From Gammaproteobacteria bacterium (GTDB lineage: Bacteria; Pseudomonadota; Gammaproteobacteria; Ga0077536): a stretch of DNA of 6,863 bases. The stretch lies in the NCBI GenBank assembly GCA_003540955.1, contig DPMX01000342.1, positions 1-6,863 of the forward strand. The letters run 5' to 3'. Of this stretch, positions 5,380 through 6,863 are shown in pieces (within the stretch, counting starts at the first letter, position 1; every line of letters starts with the position of its first letter). The position numbers were made by a program, and so were the translations under genes. The notes beneath the pieces are model-generated. The model was given only the letters and a program-made list of their open reading frames with translations. It made no database searches and was not told where the DNA came from.

Positions 5380-5895
5380 GTGACCCGCTGGCGAGTGCCG
5401 GTGAAGAAAGGTTCACCGTACATTACAGCGGCTGGCTACCGCCAACTAGAAGTAGAAAACGCGTCTATTTGGAGGCGACGCCGTGAGGTTGTCAAACACC
5501 TCGCCGCTGCCGCCGCGGAAGGTGATAGGTCGGAGAATGCTGAGTACCTTTATCGAAAAAAAGAACTTGGCGAAATCGATCGAAGGATTCGGTACCTGCA
5601 ACGCCGTATGCCAGAACTCAAAGTTGTTGGTGCAACGAGCCGCGATCTTAAACGTGTCTTTTTTGGTGCTACCGTCGAAATCGAAGACGATAGCGGGAGG
5701 CGATTTAGATACCGCATCGTTGGTAGTGATGAGATTGATGTTGCCCGTGGATGGATAAGCGTTGATTCGCCGGTCGCTCAAGCATTGCTGAAGTCCATGG
5801 TAGATGACGAGGTAACGGTCACGACCGAGAGCGGCTCACGCGTGTATGTCATTGTTGAGATAGATTACCCTGATTCTGATCAATTTGGGCTTTAA
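5380..5895 (+). CDS. greB: Transcription elongation factor GreB
   Basis: GreB rescues backtracked RNA polymerase by reaching through the secondary channel and stimulating cleavage of the nascent RNA. The 171-residue product has the N-terminal coiled coil (about 14-85) with the loop-tip GDRSENAEY (48-56). Its acidic residues D49 and E52 correspond to the D41/E44 pair that positions the catalytic Mg. EIDRRIRYLQRRMPELKVV (65-83) and the C-terminal FKBP-like domain with VFFGATVEIEDDSG (93-106), RFRYRIVGSDEIDV (108-121) and ISVDSPVAQALL (126-137) follow. YLYRKKELGEIDRRIRYL favours GreB over GreA. The N-terminus MTRWRVPVKKGSPYIT supports the GTG at 5380, although no SD is visible there or before the later GTGs. 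It starts 36 bases after the selenoprotein stop, and its 3' end overlaps the next gene by 47 bases. Confidence 0.93.
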   Translation: MTRWRVPVKKGSPYITAAGYRQLEVENASIWRRRREVVKHLAAAAAEGDRSENAEYLYRKKELGEIDRRIRYLQRRMPELKVVGATSRDLKRVFFGATVEIEDDSGRRFRYRIVGSDEIDVARGWISVDSPVAQALLKSMVDDEVTVTTESGSRVYVIVEIDYPDSDQFGL

Positions 5896-6472
5896 TTAGG
5901 TCGAGACGATCATTACCAAAATACATGTCGTTGCTATCTAGATAGAACGTAGGTGAACCAAAGCCCCCGCGCCGTATTAGTTCATCAGTAGTTTCACGTA
6001 ATCGGTCTTTGTATGCTTGGCTTGTAATTGCTGCGAAAAACCCCTCTGGTTCGAGCGCGAGTGTCGATACGATAGTGTATAGCTCTTCATCTTCGGAAAT
6101 GTCTGCTAGATCCGACCAGTAACGTTTAAACACTGCGCGGGCATATTCGACGAATACACCATGTTCTAACGCGTAGAACGCACCGCGCATGGCCTTGACG
6201 CTATTAACTGGAAAAACCTCTGGCTGACCAATTGTAAGCCCAACCATTTGAGCCCAGTCTTGTAGGTCTTTTGAAGCATAGCTTAATTTGGCTGGCACAG
6301 GATTCGCACGAGTATCGTAGACTCCTGGGTTGACGGCGTTAAAAACGCCACCGACGAGGATCGGTTTCCACACGAGCTCAACCGTATTAGGTTCGAACAA
6401 CGTTAAAGCACGTTCGAACGCTAGATAAGTCCACGGACTGGAACAATCGAAGTAGAATTCGAGTTGACGCAT
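5849..6472 (-). CDS. 2-hydroxychromene-2-carboxylate isomerase / DsbA-family (kappa-GST-like) protein
   Basis: The 207-residue product has the DsbA-type thioredoxin fold of HCCA isomerases and kappa-class GSTs. HCCA isomerase uses glutathione to interconvert 2-hydroxychromene-2-carboxylate and trans-o-hydroxybenzylidenepyruvate in naphthalene breakdown; many relatives have unknown substrates. LEFYFDCSSPWTYLAFE (4-20) carries the active-site serine (S11 or S12) in place of the DsbA cysteines. KPILVGGVFNAVN (36-48), FPVNSVKAMRGA (87-98), the cis-proline motif GGFGSPTFYLD (169-179) and YFGNDRLDLI (184-193) are all typical. Length is normal. The ATG at 6472 lacks a clear SD. The last 47 bases lie antisense to the end of greB. 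A CoA-transferase gene starts divergently 69 bases upstream. A role in aromatic breakdown is plausible but unproven. Confidence 0.88.
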   Translation of the reverse strand: MRQLEFYFDCSSPWTYLAFERALTLFEPNTVELVWKPILVGGVFNAVNPGVYDTRANPVPAKLSYASKDLQDWAQMVGLTIGQPEVFPVNSVKAMRGAFYALEHGVFVEYARAVFKRYWSDLADISEDEELYTIVSTLALEPEGFFAAITSQAYKDRLRETTDELIRRGGFGSPTFYLDSNDMYFGNDRLDLIKAQIDQNQGNLSQQ

Positions 6473-6541
6473 AGCACAAGACTAACAAAAACAGACGATT
6501 TAGCGCACTAAAAAGTCAGATAGTAATGGAGAAGATGTCAC
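6473..6541. promoter_or_regulatory. Short divergent promoter region (HCCA-isomerase-like / CoA-transferase)
   Basis: Only 69 bases separate two divergent start codons, so promoters for both genes must lie here or reach into the coding regions, and shared control is likely. The region is A-rich in the middle. GGAGAAG (6528-6534) is the SD for the rightward gene, with GGAG 10 nt before its ATG. I found no convincing -35/-10 pair or dyad. Confidence 0.4.
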
Positions 6542-6863
6542 ATGAAACTTACTGGGGTTAAGGTCGTTGACCTATCGATGTTTCTACCGGGGCCACATTT
6601 CACCATGATGATGGCGGATCACGGGGCCGAGGTGATTAGGGTCGAACCATTTAGCGGCGAGCCGGTGCGCCAGGTCGGATTACGCAAAGCAGGACACTCT
6701 GTCTGGTTTCGAAATACACACCGCGGTAAGAAAAGCTTGAGGTTGAATCTGAAAGATCCACGGGGGAAAGAGCTGTTACTGAAATTATTGGAAGGTGCGG
6801 ACGTTGTAGTTGAAGGCTTTCGCCCTGGAGTTATGGAGCGGCTTGGCCTTGACTACGAGGCAG
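6542..6863 (+). CDS. Family III (CaiB/BaiF) CoA-transferase, N-terminal part (cut by window edge)
   Basis: The frame is open from the ATG at 6542 to the window end (107 codons). The start VKVVDLSMFLPGPHFTMMMADHGAEVIRVE (6-35) is the N-terminal Rossmann-like signature of CaiB/BaiF enzymes. NTHRGKKSLRLNLKDPRGKE (58-77) and GADVVVEGFRPGVMERLGLD (85-104) follow in the expected order. These enzymes move CoA between carboxylic acids, or racemise 2-methylacyl-CoA, through an aspartyl-CoA intermediate. The catalytic aspartate lies further downstream and is not in the window, so transferase and racemase cannot be told apart. An earlier ATG at 6535 leads quickly to a stop and is out of frame; the SD at 6528-6534 supports 6542. 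It is divergent from the HCCA-isomerase-like gene, which suggests a catabolic locus continuing to the right. Confidence 0.92.
   Translation, partial: MKLTGVKVVDLSMFLPGPHFTMMMADHGAEVIRVEPFSGEPVRQVGLRKAGHSVWFRNTHRGKKSLRLNLKDPRGKELLLKLLEGADVVVEGFRPGVMERLGLDYEA

Noticed and set aside
5130..5423. Minus-strand ORF across the selenoprotein 3' half and greB start
   Set aside because: It is antisense to two recognised genes and shows no domain or ribosome site.

Overview
The window reads as a piece of a proteobacterial chromosome, most likely from an uncultured, metabolically versatile bacterium. The lineage hint is greB, which is typical of Proteobacteria. Base composition looks moderate by eye. Nothing suggests a phage, plasmid, insertion sequence, CRISPR array, tRNA or rRNA. 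I cannot name the genus.

The main result is at 4801-5343. Two adjacent same-strand reading frames (4801-5043 and 5095-5343) are in the same phase, separated by one TGA at 5041-5043 with no other stop between them. Read through, they form one full-length protein of 180 residues of the AhpD-like / carboxymuconolactone decarboxylase (CMD) family. The TGA sits exactly at the second position of the redox CxxC motif, giving C-P-F-U. A 15-bp stem-loop begins at the next base (5044-5082), with a 5-nt apical loop that has G at its second position, 18 nt after the TGA. This matches the layout of a bacterial SECIS element. I therefore call an AhpD-like selenoprotein, probably a thiol peroxidase or oxidoreductase, and infer that the host makes selenocysteine.

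Layout from left to right. 1-117 (-): first 39 codons of a DUF488-family protein, preceded by a possible 27-residue ORF (119-202) with a strong Shine-Dalgarno (SD) sequence. 455-856 (+): a small exported protein of unknown function. 1113-2198 (+): a luciferase-like (LLM) flavin-dependent oxidoreductase. 2264-3349 (-): hisC. 3356-3508 (-): an orphan coding-looking fragment that ends just before hisC. 3556-4185 (-): a glutathione S-transferase (GST) of the YfcG/YghU type. 4191-4586 (-): a nitrilase cut to about a third of normal length. 4801-5343 (+): the selenoprotein. 5380-5895 (+): greB. 5849-6472 (-): a 2-hydroxychromene-2-carboxylate isomerase / DsbA-family protein whose 3' end overlaps that of greB. 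6542-end (+): the start of a family III (CaiB/BaiF) CoA-transferase.

The four minus-strand elements from 4586 down to 2264 look like one transcription unit, containing a degraded nitrilase and a broken gene next to intact GST and hisC. The selenoprotein and greB run the other way from the same divergent intergenic region (4587-4800). Three intact genes within 3 kb have thioredoxin-fold or thiol chemistry (GST, Sec-AhpD, HCCA-isomerase-like). With the flavin oxidoreductase, nitrilase remnant and CoA-transferase, this looks like an accessory neighbourhood for redox and xenobiotic or aromatic metabolism wrapped around two housekeeping genes. That joint role is an inference from gene content only.
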